64,000 nucleotides of DNA from the NCBI RefSeq assembly GCF_022682495.2, contig NC_071389.1, forward strand, positions 98,931,951-98,995,950. The letters are read 5' to 3'. The notes under the pieces are model-generated. The model was not told the origin of the DNA and made no database searches. It worked only from the letters and a program-made list of their open reading frames with translations. This document shows, piece after piece, positions 26,301-41,300 of the stretch. Source of the DNA: Desmodus rotundus (lineage: Eukaryota; Chordata; Mammalia; Chiroptera; Phyllostomidae). Within the stretch, counting starts at the first letter, position 1, and every line of letters begins with the position of its first letter. A program made the position numbers and the translations under genes.

Positions 26301-29300
26301 TACCTGCTGGCAAAGAGCTGTTGTACACACTGCCAGGCTCTGTAGCTGCTTCTCCATTGTAAGTTCCCTGTTTCACCTATGAGACAGCCATTCTGAAGTG
26401 AGCCTGACAGTCTTAAGGAGCCATTTGACTGAGATTTCAATCATGTCACTCTGCCTATATATGCCTCATGTACTTCGTGGACTATGTGTTCTGAGTTTTA
26501 ATTCAGAAAATGTAGTCTCCACTTGTAATGAAGTTCCTGTGAGGTCAGGGCTGGTGAGTGTCAACATCATTTATAGCAGTTTTTCAGTGAATTGCAGAGG
26601 CCTTCACAGAGATTCATATTCTCGTTTTTCTTATGGTGAATTGTATGTATGTCATAGGCTCGACTAAATTCTTGGGTATGTCATACTTTATAGGTGGGCG
26701 TTTTAAATTTTTGTAAGGCAATTTTTCAGTATCTATTAAACTTTAAATGTTTTCATAATTGTTCCAGCTTTTCAATTTTTAGGGTAATGTCCTCCATTTC
26801 CAGTAAGAATACAGAGAAACGTACTAGAGTAGTCATTATCCCGGTGTAAACAGGTGTTCATAGTGTATTATGTGAAAATAAATTTTAAAATTATATTGAG
26901 TTATGTTCTACAATTATTGTTATTGTTACTGTTATTATTCTTAGAGAGAGGGGAAGGTAGGGAAGAAGAGAAGGAGAGAAACATCAATGTCTGGTTGCCT
27001 TGCATGCACCTCCTACTAGGAACCTGGCCCTCAACGCAGGCACTGACTGGTAATCGAACTGTCAACCCTTTGGTTTTGCAGGCCAACACTCAGTCCACTG
27101 AGCCACACCAGCCAGGGCCCACAATTATTTTTTAAAACTCACCCATTCACATAATATGTATGTTACTATATACATAGAAAAATACCCGGAGATACACACT
27201 CAAATATATGGTAAGTAGTACCTAAGGGTAGATGAGATTACTGGGGACTACTAATTGTGAACTTCTTGGTTTGTTAATGACTTTGAATCAGTCACATATA
27301 TATATTACCTTTGGTAGGAGAAAATAAAGATGAGTTTACTAAAAATGGGTAGAGGTACAATTTACAACAATTCATGAGCTGCCTAACAACTTTTGATGTT
27401 TTGTCTTTTTAGTACCCAGAAAGAAGTGTGTAGTGTTCTTTGTAATGCTTCTCTGTGAGTGCTGAGCACACTGGTTACAGGTGATACAGGAGCCACTGGA
27501 GGGAGAGCTATGCTGATTCATGTCTTTAGAGTAAGACACACTGTGACTATTACTGAAGTCCACTTTTTCTTCTGCTCTCACAGACGTTGTCAGAGGAAAA
27601 TCACTCATTTTAATGGAAGCCAGATTATCAGCCCTCTTTAGATTGGAGAGTGACTATGAGATCCTGGAAAGGTAAATATACAAATCATTGATTTATGCAT
27701 GTGTGTCTTTAGTTTTAAAAAATAAGATAACTTTATTACCCAAAAGCTGTATAATTCAAGTTTAGCTTTAAGTTACTAATTCCATTACATGCATGTTTGG
27801 TAATGTGCCAACATTTATGACTAAGGAATACATAAATCAGAAGGGAGCGGTGACTTCATGTGGCTACAACCTAATTTCTTTGATAGTCTAAATATAATTG
27901 TAAGTTTGCGTTCCTCTTTTTTTCTAGGTTTCCTGGTGCCTATCTCAAAGGCAAGAAATACAAGCCCCTGTTTGATTATTTTGTAAAGGTGAGCTTAGGG
28001 AGCACTACCACAGTGGTTCTCCACAGCCCTTGTATTATATTGATAACTGGAGCAATATAATGGTAACTGAAGTGGTCTGATTATTATATTGTTTGCATGA
28101 GTGTGCCTGAATCAAGAAGTCTAGTGTTAACAGAATTAAGTTCTATTTGTATTTCCTTGTTCTAATCATTAAAATCCTCAGGGACTTTAAAAATACTTTT
28201 CTCAAACTACATAAGAGATTACTTACTTTTGATAAGATATATGTGTATATATTTGTTTATAGCGTACATATTACCCAGAAATATGAGGGATTGTTTTGGG
28301 ATGTTTTTTTTCCCTCCCACAAATTTAGGCTAGTACTCAAAACTGTGTAAAAAAAAAGTAAACAGTTCAGCCCTAGCTGGTGTGGCTCAGTGGATTGAGT
28401 GCCAGCCTGGGAAACAAAGGGTCGCCAGTTTGATTCCCAGTCACGGCACATGCCTGGGTTGCAGGTCAGGTCCCTCGTGGGGAGTGCGGGAGAGGCAACC
28501 ACACATTGATGTTTCTCTCCTCTTTCTCCCTCCCTTCCCCTCTGTCTAAAAATAAATAAAATCTTTAAAAAAAACAAACAATTCATTTAATAGAAATTAA
28601 CTAAATGGGTGTTTAAATCTGGGTACTACAACAGAGCTCATTAATTTAGTAACTTTTCTTAGGAGTCATAAAGCTGTTCTATGTAGTTTTCATTTTCTGA
28701 CAACAGAATTTGCAGCTATAGTTGCAAACCCAACCACCAACAAAAGAACAAGGTCATCAGGAATTGGTCCTTATTTATAAGTCTTAGAGTAAACTGATGA
28801 GCAACACCATCAGACCTGGCTTCACATATTATGTAAGAAATATACTGTGGGTGGTTTTTTCGGACTATAAGACTCACTTTCCTTCCCCCTCCCCCCCAAA
28901 AAAATATTGGGAGGAAAATAGGGGTGTGTCTTATACTCCGAATGTAGCTTACCTGGCTCTCTGGGTGGGGGGAGGCAGCGGTGGGGCAGGGTTTTTTTTT
29001 TTTCTTATTTTCCTCCTCTAAAACCTAGGTGCGTGTTACGGTACGGTGTGTCTTACAATCTGAAAAATACGGTATCCAGCTGTGCCTGTGCTTAGCCAGC
29101 AAAACCTTACATCTGAGCCCAGGATAAAACATTTCCTTACCTCTCTGTTGTGTTTCAGTGCAGTAGCAGAGTTTGCTTAATTTACTGCAGGTGACCTCTG
29201 CCATTTGGGCTCTGTCCACGATGTTGTTTGTATCTGTCTTTTCACTTTAACGCTCTTTGAGTGTTTCCCTATGTTTCTAGTCTCCTAATGAGTGGCCCAT

Positions 29301-32300
29301 TCCCTCATTACGTGTTGCTGCTGATGGACATCCCTATATGTTGCCTGGTTTGATCCCTCCCTGTGAGCCTGTAGTTCTTTCATTTGCCAGCACATTTCTC
29401 GCTGTATGTTCTCTACTTGGCATGAGACAGACTGGCTTCCTAGTCACATCACCTAACATATGTTTTGCTTCAGTCAAACAACCCTTTCTTTTTCTTCCTC
29501 CCTGCCTTTGTTTTCATTAACTTTTTCTTCTGTTTAAAAAATCCTTCACCTTTCTGTAATGTCATACCAGCTCAAGTTCAAGTCACTCTTCAAAGCTGAA
29601 CTTAGATGCTATCTGAAAAAGTGTTTTCTGAAATGCCTCTTCGGTTTCTCCTTTTGAAACATGTCATTACTACATTCTTCTCTTATGAATCTTAATGTAA
29701 TTTGTTTTATATTGTATTTGTTCTTGTCTTAAAACTCTTCCACTAAGTGAGTGTTCTTAAACTTTCTGAATTGTAGACTCTTCTGAGAAGGTGAGGAAAG
29801 CTGAGCCCTCTCAGAAAATGTACATGGACACCCTAGATAGGAACTTCGGGTTAAGTCGTTGGGACATGCACTTAGTACATTGACTTAAGATGAATAAGAC
29901 CTATCCATTCAGGAATTAAGCTTCCTGAAATTTCTGGAACCTTCTGTAAATTTTAAACAAGTACTACAAATTCGTTGACTTAGGACAGAATTGTTTGATG
30001 TGTACCTAAAATATACACATGTTCTGAAATATTAAATGAGAGCTATGAGAGTATGTGGGTACAGCACTGTGGTGACCACTGACCAATCTCAGCCTCAGTG
30101 GGACAGGATCCAGAGCTGGATCCAGAGATGGGAATGCAGTGTGGAATTATAAACAGTAAGGTACCTTTGTGTTCCTTACATCTGATTATAACAACATACT
30201 ATTCTCTCTCCGTGTTTATATCATTGAAGACACACCTCGGTACCTGTGATACCACACCAAAGATATTTACAGGTGATTTGGGTTACAGCAATTAAAAATT
30301 TATGGTTATTTTTCATGTTTAGTTTTAAGCATGTGCCAAACAATTAAAGAGTTGAAAATGCTGCTGTATTTGAACCCAGATGACCTTGTTTCAGGTCCAG
30401 CATCATTGCTGTTTCTGTGATTTGCACAAGCCATTTTATCTTTATTCTGAGTTTGCTTGTGAAATTCACATGCAACCAGAATATCTTTAAAACTTGGAAG
30501 TCCTAATGCCTTTTTTTTTTTTTTTCAGGATTATAGGCTTGATTGTAAAAATCATTTCTGAAAGTACTTTTTTACAAAGGCACAGAGATAAGAAAGCAAA
30601 GAGTTTTAGTTGGGCTAAAACAAAGGGTATGTGAAATGAAATGTTAAGAGATGATGGTAGAAAAAGTAGGTCTATAACCTTATATGTACTAACTAAGCTT
30701 TATTGGTACTGCAAAGGAAATAAAATTGGAAACATTACCCACCAGGGTTACCTTAGGGAAGAATATCTACAGGTAGAAATGGTAGCTCTGGGCTCCCCCA
30801 TTCCGCATCTTTCAAGTTTTGCCTTTTACAGCTGAATAACTTGAGCTGGACTTGAAGTGGAAAGAAAAGTGGAGTGTATGCAGTGATTGAAAAATACAGT
30901 TGACACTTGAACAAGGTGCCGGTTCATTTATACATGGATTTTATTTAACCGACCATGGATAAAAAACACTTTTTTCCATTCCCAATTGCAAATTGAAAAA
31001 ATGGTGTTCAATTTGTGGTTGGTTGAATTCAAGAATGGGAAGGGTCAATTGCAGAGTCAGAAGTTAAACCCAGATTTGCACTCCATGGGGGTCGGTGTCT
31101 CTAACCACTCCATTTTTCAAGGGTGAGCTATATATCAGGAGGGAATAGTTTAAGGAGTGTATTCTGTGAGACTATGTTAAAGGACATGCTGGGTGCAAGG
31201 GTAGATTAGAGGGGGCATCAGTCCAGGAAAACTAATCAAAAGGCCCAGTGTTGTACTAAAGAAGTTAGAAAATTTTCTCTGCAAGTCTTCAGATAACTAT
31301 TTCATTTGTAAGTATTGAATCATTATTCACGAACTACTGTATAGAATTAACACGTTACCTTCTCATATGAATTATTGCCATTTCTAGTGCCAAAAAGAAT
31401 TTCACATGTTAAAAGTTTTTCAAGCTCTAACTGCTGCTATCAAATTAATATTATGGTATGGTACAGTTTCATCCTTTAGTCCTGCTAATGTTTTGTTTTC
31501 CAGTGTAAAGAGAATGGTGCTTTTACTGTGCTTGTTGACAGCTACGTGAGGGAGGAAGAAGGCACTGGGGTTGTACATCAAGCTCCTTACTTTGGCGCAG
31601 TGAGTAATACAGATCTTGCAAATGTAATTATAAGAAGTCAATTTCAGTGGCCACTGAGTCATTGTCCTCATGTCTCTGCATATGTGTATGCGTGTGTGTT
31701 GATCACCACCCTTCTTAAGCCATGGGGTCAGCCTCATTTTGTCTTATAAAATACATCTGCAGTTTCTTTTCACCCTCAACTGATCTGTAAAAAATGGTGG
31801 GCTAAGGACATTTAGTCTTTCTAAAACGTAAGTTGATCTTTCATTCATTCATAATTTATATACACAACATTTTGCTCTTTATGGTATGCAGTTCTGTGAG
31901 TTTTAACAAGGGCACACTGTCGTGCAGTCACCATGGTTAGTCAGACTTCAGAAAGGTTCTGCTTTATCTTGACTAAATACTGTGTGATTAGAAGGGAAAA
32001 GGGTGTGGGTAATTTATATTTTGCCCAAAGCCATTTTTCTGAAAATATCCTTTTAATATAATTTATATGAATAAAATAGTAGAGTGTACAGGTCAAGGGT
32101 ACCTGTTTTAAAGCTAACCAAATCTTTAAGTCGAAGCCCTGCAATAACAGGCACTCCCTGAGTAACTTAGTTGGCCAGTCTCGATTTCCTTTTCTCTTTC
32201 TGTGACAGGTATAGTACCTGCCTATCTTGAGACCTAGAAGGACTAAATGGAATCTTCTATAAAGAGTGTTTAACAGAGTTCATGATGCTACAGGAGTGTA

Positions 32301-35300
32301 CACAGTTACTACTGCCAGTGCAGCAGTCACTGGGGACCTACACATACCTCTCTGCTTGATCATTTTATCAGTGATGGGGGTGATAAGCTAGTCTTTTCCT
32401 TGGTCACTTTGTTTTCATACTTAAACTCTATAGATATTTTTATTATGGAAATCTTCATTAAAAAAAGTTTAAAAAATTATAATAAATCCATATGTTTATA
32501 TCATCCAACTCCATCAATTATCAACATTTTGGGGATTCTGTTTTATCTATCTTAATCCCTTCCTTTTCCCCATGCTTTTATTTAAACTGGCCTTTCTTGG
32601 AGCAAATCCTGAACATCATATCCTTGTCTGCAAATACTTTGGCACGTGTCTATGATTGATGAGAAATTTTATTTTTAATATAAGTACCATGCTAATGTTA
32701 AAACCAATAAAACTACCAATTTCTTATTAACACCTACCTGTTCACTATTCAAATTGGGTGGAACCTGTACTCACCTCCTCCCACAAACACATCAAAATTA
32801 CAGCTAAACTACAGAACAACCATCATTCAGAACCACCTGAAATCTGGTTGAATGAAAGTCCTAAAACTATGGCATTGAAAAAAACCACATCATTGAGACT
32901 GTTAAGAGGGGCAGAGACGTAGAATGGGCAGGTCCCACAATCACCTGTCACAGATAAAAATCAGGAGGGATATCTCACCTGCAGAGGTTCCCCCTGATGA
33001 GTGAAGGGTCCTAGCTCCACACCAGACTCCACCCCCAGACCAGGGTTCCAGTACCAGGAAGACAAGTCCCCATAACTTCTGGCTGTGAAAACCAGTGAAG
33101 GTTAAGGCTGAAGGAGACAAAGGGCTTCTGAAGTCCCAGGCCATTCCTCTTAAAGGGTCCATGCATGAAATTACTCAAACTCATTCTCTTTGAGCTCCTG
33201 TGCTGGGGCAGTAGCTTGAAAAACACCAGAGACGTATAGAGAGAAACTGAATTGTCTGGCATCAAGATGAGAGCTGGAGGAGCAGCTTTCTCCCAGAGAG
33301 AAGTACTGACAGATGAGCCCTCCTCTCACAGCAGGTACCATCTGTGAGACTCCATAAGCCTGGGTCACACAGCCCTGCTCTGGTGATTCCCTGACGCCCT
33401 GCCCCATCCAACTTTCAGACCCACCTAAGCTGTTTCCAGTGCCTTTTCCATGCAAATGATGTATCCTAACTTATGCTTCAGATTTTCCTAAAAATCTCTA
33501 AAACAAGCAACTTCTGGGCCTCAGCATGCCCCATTCCTCTCACTAAGTGGCCATGGCCTGGCACAAGTGGCAGCCAGCCTTCCCTCACAGCTTGGCCTTG
33601 CCTGAGCACATTCAAGCCCAGCACAAGTAGGAGCCAGCTGTAGATTGCTTTGTAGCTTATGCCAGATGGACCTGCACAAAAAGAGGCAGTGGCTGACCTT
33701 GAGCTGCACCTCCCAGGAGGCCAGCACACATAGTGGATAGCTTCAGACTACGTTGGAGCATCACCACCAAACCACCTCAACAAGTGACACACTCAAGGGG
33801 TGGACTCAGCGGGCACCAGAGCCCTGTTGAAGTAAGTCTGGCTCTCTGGGGTGGGGACCTGCACAGCTAGTCCTCCATAGTGGTCAGTGGTTGCAGCCAG
33901 TCATTGCATCTGATTGGCCTGAGTGTAAATCCCTCTCGTTGATGTGCCAAAGCAATCAAGGCTAACGGGGTACACCTCAAGTCCCAGCCTGGGTGACTGG
34001 GGAGGCTATGCCACTTGACCCTAGACAATACCTACTATACTAGGCCACTCTACAAAGCTTGAGAGACATAGCAACTCTACCAAATACAAAGAAACAAACA
34101 CTGGAAGGCTGCTAAAATGAGACATTCAAATGGAAGAACAGAACTCCAGAAAAAGAACTGAACAAAATGGAGACAAGCAATCTGCTAGAATTTAAAATAC
34201 TGGCTGTAATGATACTGAACTTAGCGAGAACCTCAAGAGCATAGAAAAAAACTAGACTGAAAAGAAGAATACACTAACCAAAATGAAAAGTTTACAGGGA
34301 ATCAGTAGAACAGATGAAGCTGAGAATCTATCAGCAACTTCGAATATAAGGAGCAAAAAACACCCAATTAGAACAGAGAAAAGAATCCAAAATAATTAGC
34401 ATAGTGTAAGGAGCCTCTGGGACAACTTCAGGCATACCGACATTTGCATCATGGGAGTTCTAAAAGAAAAAGAGAAAATAAAAACCCATTGTAAAAAATA
34501 ATGACAGAAAACTTCACCAATCTGGTGATGGAAATACACATACAAGGCCAGGAAGCACAAAATGTCCCAAACAAGATGAACTCAAAGAATCCCACACCAC
34601 ACCAATTCATATAACTAGAATGTGAAAGACTAAAGATAGAATCACATAAGCAGTTACGTATGTACCCACAAGTGAGCTACCTCATATAAGACTGTCAGCT
34701 GATTACTCAACAGGAACCTTGCAGGCCAGAATGGATTAGCATGAAATATTCAAAGTGGTGAAAAGCAATGACCTACAAACCAAAATTAGGCTTCCCAGCA
34801 AAGCTATCATTTAGAATCACGGGACAGGTAAAAAGCTTCTCACAGGAGAAAAAGCTAAAAGATCTCCTCACCACCAAACCTATGTTATGTGACTTGTTGA
34901 AGGGTTGTCTTTAAGAAAAAGAAGGAAAAATCAAATATGAATGAACAGGCTTCATGCATCTTCCTACCATTTGGTCTTTGTATTTCTGTCTCGCGGCTGC
35001 TGATAGGAAGGTAACTTCAGGAAATGGTAAAATTGGCCATCGTTCAAAGCTATCAGGCTTATGTTACTACAGAGGAAGATACGTTGTGTTCTTTTTTACC
35101 TTCTTGACTTTACCTTTGTGTGCCCCATGGATATCATTGCTTTCAGAGATTGGGCAGAAGAATTTAAGAAACTCAACTGCCAAGAGATTGGTGCTTGTGT
35201 GGATTTTCCCTTCTATCACCTGGCACGGATCAACTCACCCCAGAAATGAGGACCAGGACACATGCACATTTCCTTGGTTTCAAACCTCAAGTGCACCATT

Positions 35301-38300
35301 GTTCAGCATGATGGGGTCTCAAACGCTGATAAAAGTATCCTTTCCCAGATCAGCATAAATGACTTTACGATTGACCACACTGATGAGAATTTGAGACTAG
35401 TTCAGGCTTTCCAGTTCGCTAACAAACATGGGGAAGTGTGCCCAGCTGACTGGAACCATGAGAGTGATACCATCAAGCCTTATGTTCAGAAAAGCAAAGA
35501 ATATTTCTACAAGCAGAAGTGAGCACTGGGTCATACAGCAGTGTACAGCCATGAGAACAAAAGCCCTCTTTTACAATTGTCATGCATAAAATACAAGATC
35601 TGAGTTCTGGCCAAGATGGGGACATAGTTAGAAACACTTCACTTCCTCACAAAGCTCAAAGGAGGATAACAACCAATATAAAAACCATAAGCAACCAGAA
35701 GTGCCAGAAAATCAAACTGCATTGAGCTTCGACAACCACGAAGTTAAAGCAACATTCACCCAGACTGGTAAGAAGATCACAGGTGGGTAGAGAAGACCCA
35801 AAGCAAGGCAGCGGACCGTGCAGGCGAGGTAAGGATGGCCGAATGGGAAACAGACTCAAAGCTAACTGTAAACTACCTTGGGGGTTGCCACTGCAGAAGA
35901 AATTTCCAGTCTCCCACGAGAGTTCATTGGAAAATGGGGCTAGAGCCAAGCAAGCGAGCCACATGGTTCCCTCTCTGAACCTTCCCCCACCAACAGTGCC
36001 ACAATGCAGCAAAGAGGGTTGCCCTTCCCTGGAGTATACCTAAAGCCCTGCCCCCCTTGCAACATAACAGGTGCCCTGAAACAAAGAAATATGGTCCAAA
36101 TGAAACAACACATCAAAACTCCTTAAAAAGAGCTAAGTGACAATAAGATAGCCAGGCTATCAAATGCAAAGTTCAAGTCACAGGTAGTCAAGAGCCTCAC
36201 GGAACTGATGGAGCTTAGTCACAAAATGAAGGAACAAATGAAGGCTACCCAAGTGAAATAAAATATTCAGGGAACCAACAGTAACAGGAAGGAAACCAGG
36301 ACTCAAATCAACAACCTGGAACAAAAGGAAGAAATAAACATCCAACCAGAACAGAATGAAGAAACAACAATTCAGAAAAGCGAGGAGAGGCTTAGGAACC
36401 TCTAGGACATCTTTAAACGTTCCAACATCCGAATGATAGGGGTGTGAGAAGGAGAAGAAGAAGGGCAAGAAATTGAAAACGTAATTGGAAAACATAATGA
36501 AGGAGAACTTGCCCAATCTGGCAAAGGAAATACACTTTCAGGAAGTCCAGGAAGCTCAGAGAGTCCCAAAGAAGTTGCACTCAAGGAACCACACAGCAAG
36601 GCTCATCCTAGTTATATGACCCAAGATCAAATATAAGGAGAGAATCTTAAAAGCAGCAAGAGAAAAGGAGAGAGTTACCTACAAAGGAGTTCCCATAAGA
36701 CTATCAACTGATTTCTTAAAAGAAACCTTACAGGCAAGAAGAGACTGGAAAGAAGTATTTGAAGTCATGAAAGGCAAGGACCTACATCCAAGATGACTAT
36801 ATCCAGCAAAATTAACATTTAGAATGGATGGGCAGGTGCAGTGCTTCCCAGATAAGATAAAGGAGTTCATCATCACCAAGCCCTTATATGAAATGTTAAA
36901 GGGACTTATCTAAGAAGTTGGAGATCAAAAACCATGAACAGTCAAATGACAAACTCATAACTAGCAACAGCTGAACCAAATAAAAGAAAAACAATGAAAA
37001 CAAAAACTAAGCAAACAGCTAAAACAGGAACAGAATCAGAAATGGACATCACATGGAGGGTTTTCGGTGGGGAATTAGAGGGGAAGAATTGGGGGGATTA
37101 CAGGGAATAAGCATAATTGGTAGGTACAAAATAGACAGGTGTATTACGAATGGTATAGGAAACAATTCAAAGATCTTACATGTACAACCCATAGACATGA
37201 ACTAAGGGTGGTAATGCTGGAGCGTTGATGGGTGCAAGGCAAAGGGGACATAAAGAGGGGAAAATTGGGAAAACTTAATAGCATAATCAATAAAATATAC
37301 TTAAAAAAATAAAAAGATGTAAGATTTAGCTGAGATGTGGTTTGGGACAGGACAGGTCTTTCCTGCAGGGTTTTCGGAGGCCAGCCTTTTTTCTTCTGGC
37401 ATTAATGGGCTGAACTTATAGAATAGGCCAGATGATGTGTACAGTAGTAGGGCAGCACCGTTTACCTTTTGTTGTTTCTGTTGAACTGAGAAAAATAGGA
37501 ACAATTAAATGGTAATACATATCTATCAACAGCTGAGTCTAAAGAAATTAAAAAACCAGGCAGAATAGAAACAAACATAAATACAGATAACTTTTTTTTT
37601 TCATGTGATGATACATTTATTGATTTTCTAAGAGCGAGAGAACATTGATGTGAGAGAGAAACATCGATCAGTTGCCTTTGGTACGTACTTCAACTGGGGA
37701 TTGAACCCACACATTTCTGGTGTACAGTCAACGCTACTACCACCTAAGCTACTTGGCCAGGGCCACAGAATATTTTGACACTTGCCAGATGGTAGGGGTG
37801 TTGGGGGTTCAGATAAAAAAGGTGAAGGGATTAAGTATAAATTGGTGGTAAAAGAATAGTCTTGGGGATGTAAAGTACATCATAGGGAGTATAGTCAATA
37901 ATATTCTAGTAAATATATATAGTGTCAGATGGGTACAGGATTGGGTGATCACTTAATAAGTTATGTACTGTCTAATCACTGGGATGTACACCTGAAAATA
38001 CTATAATACTACATGTCAACTATAGTTGAAAAATAAATAAATGATTTAAAAATGGAAAAAATAAATTGGGTAAAAGCAATCTTGATTAATAATATTTGCG
38101 TTTTAGGAACTAGTGAAGTTTCAGTTAAATTATGATAGTATAAGGGTCAACTGTATCTTTGCACCGTGAATACTAAATAAAAAAATAATGATTTTGAATT
38201 GTAGTTTAGGTTTTCCATTTATTTGTTTACTTTTTAATATATTTTACTGATTCTGCTATTACACTTACCCCATTCTTCCACCCCTTTTTCTCCTCCAACC

Positions 38301-41300
38301 TGTACCCCACCTCCCACCATCATTCTCCCACCTTAGTTCATGTCCATGGGTCATACATAGAAGTTCTCTGGCTTCTACATTTCCTATACTATTCTTAACC
38401 TCCCCCCTGTCTATTTTCTACCTACCATTTATGATTCTTATTTCTGGTGCCTTTTATGCCATCTCCCCCTCCCCATTGATAACCGTTCGTGTGATCTCCA
38501 TTTCTGTTAATCTGTTCCTGTTCTAGTTGTTTGTTTAGTTCGTTTTTGGTTTTGTTTTTTTGAAGCTTGGTTACTGATAGTTGTGAGTTTGTTGTCATTC
38601 TACTGTTTATATTTTACATCATCTTTTTCCTACATGAGTCTCTTTAACATTTCATATAATAAGGGCTTGATGATGATGAACTCCTTTAAGTTGAACTTAT
38701 CTGGGAAGCACTTTCACTGATCTCCCATTCTAAGTGGTAGCTTTGCTGGATAGAGTCATCGTGGATGTAGGTCTTTACCTTTCCTGACTTGGAATACTTC
38801 TTTGCATCCCCTTCTTGCCTGCAAGATTTCTCTTGAGAAATCTGCTGATAGTCTTATGGGGACTCCTTAACTGTCTCCTTTTCTCTTGCTGCTTTTAAGA
38901 TTTTCTCCTTCTCTTTAATCTTGGGTAATGTAATTATGATGGGCCTTGGTGTGTGCTTCCTTGCGTCGAACTTTTTGGGGACTCTCTGAGCTTCCTGGAC
39001 TTCCTGGAAGTCTAGTTCCTTTGCTAGATTGGGAAGTTCTCCTTCATTATATTTTCAAATAAGTTTTCCACTTTTTGCTCTTCCTCTTCTCCTTCTGGCA
39101 CCCCTGTGATTCGTATGTTGGAACATTTAAAATTGTCCCGGAGGTTCCTAAGCCTCTCCTCATTGTTTTGAATTCTTGTTTCTTCATTCTTTCGGGGTTG
39201 AATGTTTATTTCTTCCTTCTGCTCCAGATCGTTGATTTGAGTCCCGGTTTCCTTCCTGTCACTGTTGGCTCCCTGTACAATTTCCTTTATTTCACTTTTC
39301 ATAGCGTTCACATTTTCCTCTATTTTGCAACCATACTCAACCATTTCTGTGAGCATCCCAATTACCAGTGTTTTGAACTGTGCATCTGATAGGTTGGCGA
39401 TATCTCTTCATTGCTTAGTTGTATTTTTGGATCTTTGATCTGTTCTTCCACTAAGGCCATATTTTTGTGTCATTGCACCTGTTAAGTAGTAAAGGGCGGA
39501 GTCTTAGTTGTTTGCTGTTTGCCTGGGCAGAGGAGCCCACGCTGCTGCTGCTTGTTGCTCTTTGTGGGGGAGGGGTCAGAGAGGAAACAATGCTGCTTGC
39601 TAGGCTCTGCTCTCTGCTGGCTTTCAGTCACTTCCTCTGCTACCCACAAGCCAGTGGGCCCTTCTGGTACTGATTCCCAGGTGGGTGGGTTTGTGTACCT
39701 TGTAGGAGGACCCTTTGGGTTTCTCCAACTAACTCTCACGTGAGTCTGGGAGTTCTTCCTCCTGCCTCAACCCCCACAGGTTTTTTCAGTCAGAGGTTTT
39801 GAGGCTCTGTTTCCCTGCACTGGAACCCTGGGTTGTATGGCCTGTCTCGCTCCCCAGTTTTTCCACCCCATCTGCCAGCCTCTGCCTCACCTGCCCTGGT
39901 CCTCCATCCACTGCCTTGCTGCCAGTCCTCTGTTCCTCCTATGAATCTAGATGAACGTTTCTTCTTTAACTCCTTGGTTGTCAGACCTCCGTACAGTTTT
40001 ATTTTCTGGCAGTTATGGGTAACTTTTTTTTTTTTTTAACTTGTCTGTCTTTTGGTTTTGCAAGTAGTCAGTGTATATCTACCTACGCCTTTGTCTTGAT
40101 TGGAAGTCCAGGTTTTCAGTTTAAAAGTGTGATCGTTTGTTATTTATTACTTTAGTACCTCATATATCTGTCCTGAATGCCAGGCAGGTTAGGGTAATAG
40201 AAGACCAGATGTTTGAACTACAGCCTTGAACCCCAATTGGTAGAAATTTTTCTGAAAGACCTCTCATGTTGCATTTTGTTAGATGATCCACTCTGACCTC
40301 TGCAAAGTCATACTTATTTGTGATGGAGACCTGTCACGGCTCCATTCAGGAATGCTGCGCTTAGCTAGTTTAAGTTGTGGGGCCGTGTGTTGTCCACTAA
40401 ATAATTTCAAATTGCTGGGCTTTAGGGCTTGTCCTTTCTGTTACACAGGTACATTTTTGGGTCTTTCTTCATGGCCAGGTACTCACACATTGCTCCATAA
40501 CAGACAGCCCCTCGGTAAAGTGAGAGTTAAACACGGGCCCAGGTGGGAACATTGCCTTTCTATCTTGTCTTAGAGTCACACCAGTGTGTGGTTTCACTAT
40601 CTAGCCTGTGATATTATTCCTTTGATTTTCGATTTGGGCAGCATAGCACAGCAGTTAAGACTTTGGACTCTAGAGCCAGGCTGTTTGGTTTTGAATGTGA
40701 GCATTGCCACTTTGCAGTGAAGGATTTCTTTGCGCCACAGCCCCCTTATCTGTTAAATTGGGATAGTTATTGGATTTTGCCAGGGGAACACATGGTAAAA
40801 ACCTAGTGCACCAGTCAGCCTTCCTTGCATTGGTAAAGAATAAATTATCTAAGTAGTAAAATATTCCGAACACTGTTTGATAAGCTTCACATAAGCATTT
40901 GGTCTAATTATTAACACTACTCAAAATGTATTCTGAGCATTGTGGTATAATCTAGGAAAGATATGCTCAGTGTTGCAATCTCTCAGGCGATCCTTGAAAG
41001 GAAGGATGTAAATCTATATGCATGTCAAGCATCATGCAGTACTGAATAGGTATACCTACCTCCTGTATGTGCTTCTGCTTTCATCATTCCTGTATGTGCA
41101 TACTTATTGATGTTACAAGTCAAATTTGATGTTGTTTTAATACGCTCATATAATAGCTTTCTTCTCTCTTAGTGGATACTCCAATATATGTAGGAGTCTA
41201 TGGTATAATGGCTGCTTAAACTGGGTTAGATGATATAATCCCCTGTCCAACTTTTTCGGCTCTGTTATTCTCTGTGTGGTCTTTGAAGTAACTTCAGTGG

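Noticed and set aside
39024..39356. 110-codon reverse-strand frame as a host gene (and its twin at 59434-59766)
   Set aside because: It is the front of an L1-type ORF1 in a half-L1 element, cut short by a one-base deletion, and lies in an intron.
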